From positions 62,001 through 126,000 of the forward strand of contig NZ_JAPQNT010000006.1 of the NCBI RefSeq assembly GCF_028867965.1: 64,000 nt of DNA, read 5' to 3'. The notes under the pieces were generated by a model, which was not told the DNA's origin, did not search any database, and saw nothing but the letters and a program-made list of their open reading frames with translations. Origin of the DNA: Flavobacterium sp. SUN046 (GTDB lineage: Bacteria; Bacteroidota; Bacteroidia; Flavobacteriales; Flavobacteriaceae). Of this stretch, positions 62,708 through 64,000 are shown in pieces (position 1 is the stretch's first letter; every line of letters starts with the position of its first letter). Made by a program: the position numbers and the translations under genes.

Positions 62708-62719
62708 AATTAAATTTAT

Positions 62720-64000
62720 ATGAATTTTTTAGATAATATTTTCTTTGCCATTCTATTACTTATTGGTTTTGGATATTTTACTATAAATGTAAAAAAACTT
62801 ATCCGAAATATTAATTTAGGAAAAGAGGTAAACCGTAAAGATAATTCATCTGCTCGTTGGAAAAACATGGCTATGATTGCTCTTGGTCAATCTAAAATGG
62901 TGAAACGTCCAATTGCAGGAGTACTCCATATTATTGTGTATGTTGGATTTGTAATAATAAATATTGAGTTGTTAGAAATCATCATCGACGGACTTTTTGG
63001 TACTCATCGAGTTTTCGCTTTTATGGGAAGTTTGTACAGCTTTTTAATTGGTTCTTTCGAAATATTAGCATTTTTAGTTTTAGTAGCCGTTGTAGTTTTT
63101 TGGACAAGAAGAAATATTGTAAAATTAAATCGTTTTGCAAATCCAGATTTAAAAGGCGCACCTAAAAAAGATGCCAATTACATCATTTATTTTGAAATTG
63201 TTCTAATGACGCTTTTCTTGTTGATGAATGCTTCAGATTTTTGGTTGCAACAAGCTGGAGTTTCACATTATATTCAAGCTGGAGCATTTCCGGTAAGTCA
63301 TTTTATTTCTCCAATTTTTAACGGAATGTCCGAAACTTCAGTAATGATGTTAGAACGTTCATTTTGGTGGTTGCACATTATCGGAATTTTAACATTCTTA
63401 AATTATTTATATTATTCTAAGCATTTGCATATTTTGTTGGCTTTTCCAAATACCTATTATGCCGATTTGAATCCGAAAGGTCAATTTGATAATTTAGAAA
63501 GTGTTACAAAAGAAGTAAAATTAATGATGGATCCAAATGCTGATCCATTTGCAGCACAACCAGTTGATGAAAATACTGTTCCAGGTAAGTTTGGTGCAAG
63601 TGATGTTCAAGATTTGAATTGGGTTCAACTGCTAAATGCTTATACTTGTACTGAATGCGGACGCTGCACTTCGGTATGTCCAGCAAATGAAACAGGAAAA
63701 AAACTTTCACCACGAAAAATCATGATGGCAACACGCGATAGATTGGAAGAAGTTGGTAGAAATATTGATAAAAATAAAGGCGTTTTTATTCCCGATAATG
63801 TTTCGTTACTTAATGATTATATAACTACAGAAGAGCTGTGGGCGTGCACATCATGTAACGCTTGTGTTGAAGAATGTCCTGTAAATATTAGTCCGTTATC
63901 AATTATTATGGACATGCGTCGTTATCTTGTTATGGAACAAGGTGCTGCGCCACAATCGATAAATGCTATGATGACCAATATTGAAAATAATGGCGCGCCA
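62720..64000 (+). CDS. Membrane Fe-S oxidoreductase (heterodisulfide reductase-like), 3' end cut
   Basis: The frame is open from the ATG at 62720 to the window end (427 codons), so the C-terminus is missing. About five or six transmembrane helices fill the first ~265 residues, with His residues that could bind haem (WWLHIIGILTF). Two 4Fe-4S motifs follow: CTECGRCTSVCPAN and CTSCNACVEECPVN. The layout is like a GlpC/HdrC-type subunit fused to a membrane anchor that passes electrons from quinol. The partner subunit probably lies beyond the window. It starts 12 bp after the MlaD-type gene. Confidence 0.85.
   Translation, partial: MNFLDNIFFAILLLIGFGYFTINVKKLIRNINLGKEVNRKDNSSARWKNMAMIALGQSKMVKRPIAGVLHIIVYVGFVIINIELLEIIIDGLFGTHRVFAFMGSLYSFLIGSFEILAFLVLVAVVVFWTRRNIVKLNRFANPDLKGAPKKDANYIIYFEIVLMTLFLLMNASDFWLQQAGVSHYIQAGAFPVSHFISPIFNGMSETSVMMLERSFWWLHIIGILTFLNYLYYSKHLHILLAFPNTYYADLNPKGQFDNLESVTKEVKLMMDPNADPFAAQPVDENTVPGKFGASDVQDLNWVQLLNAYTCTECGRCTSVCPANETGKKLSPRKIMMATRDRLEEVGRNIDKNKGVFIPDNVSLLNDYITTEELWACTSCNACVEECPVNISPLSIIMDMRRYLVMEQGAAPQSINAMMTNIENNGAP

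Overview
The window is chromosomal DNA from a member of the Bacteroidota, almost certainly Flavobacteriaceae and close to Flavobacterium. The reasons are the strong A+T bias, the lack of Shine-Dalgarno sites, promoters of the TTG-N19-22-TAnnTTTG type, and the gene set (YebC, GcvT, ClpC, GyrA followed by a TPR protein, TamB, LptD, a GldL-like mini-protein, DUF4159, M43 protease). Most of it is core genome. I see no phage, plasmid, transposase, integrase or CRISPR genes. Both end genes run off the window.

Layout. 1-9.1 kb: a truncated transglutaminase-like protein, a zinc-ribbon/carboxypeptidase-regulatory-domain protein, an SPFH protein with four repeated N-terminal modules, YebC, a secreted protein, an S41 protease and GcvT. 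9.3-19.7 kb: the most unusual region, with two convergent gene sets. The plus-strand set is a CBM-like/esterase fusion, an M17 aminopeptidase and an ATP-grasp ligase. The minus-strand set is an esterase, a D-Ala-D-Ala-ligase-like ATP-grasp, a GCS2 carboxylate-amine ligase, a class I amidotransferase-like protein and an apparently circularly permuted ATP-grasp. Together they look like a pathway that builds, trims and de-esterifies a small peptide or amino-acid conjugate. Where the two sets meet (13.07-14.5 kb) sit two small-ORF units, each ending in a copy of a roughly 120-135 bp structured repeat, like integron gene cassettes but with no integrase in view.

20-26 kb: an L,D-transpeptidase and the thrA-thrB-thrC operon. 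The operon is preceded by a 34-35 residue threonine-rich leader peptide that was not annotated, and it carries two copies of a 26-bp palindromic repeat, one of them inside the thrB reading frame. 26-34 kb: histidine ammonia-lyase, a DUF962 protein, a tight minus-strand operon (RimB-like protease/RimK fusion, GldL-like mini-protein, DUF421, TMEM175-like, DUF1304), and ClpC. 34-49 kb: GyrA, a TPR protein, an NlpC/P60 hydrolase, a thiolase, a Ser-Pro-Arg tRNA cluster, a VanX-type dipeptidase, a methyltransferase, an AI-2E-type transporter, an M43 protease, and a TsaD-RsmE-thioredoxin-DUF4159 operon. 49-64 kb: TamB, a sugar metabolism group (PfkA, GAPDH, GlcNAc kinase-like, methylglyoxal synthase), RidA, LptD, an amidase, an MlaD-type protein and the start of an Fe-S oxidoreductase.

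Several intergenic gaps hold short palindromic or inverted repeats of different families, so this genome seems rich in non-autonomous repeat elements. All functional calls come from reading motifs by eye; no database search was possible.
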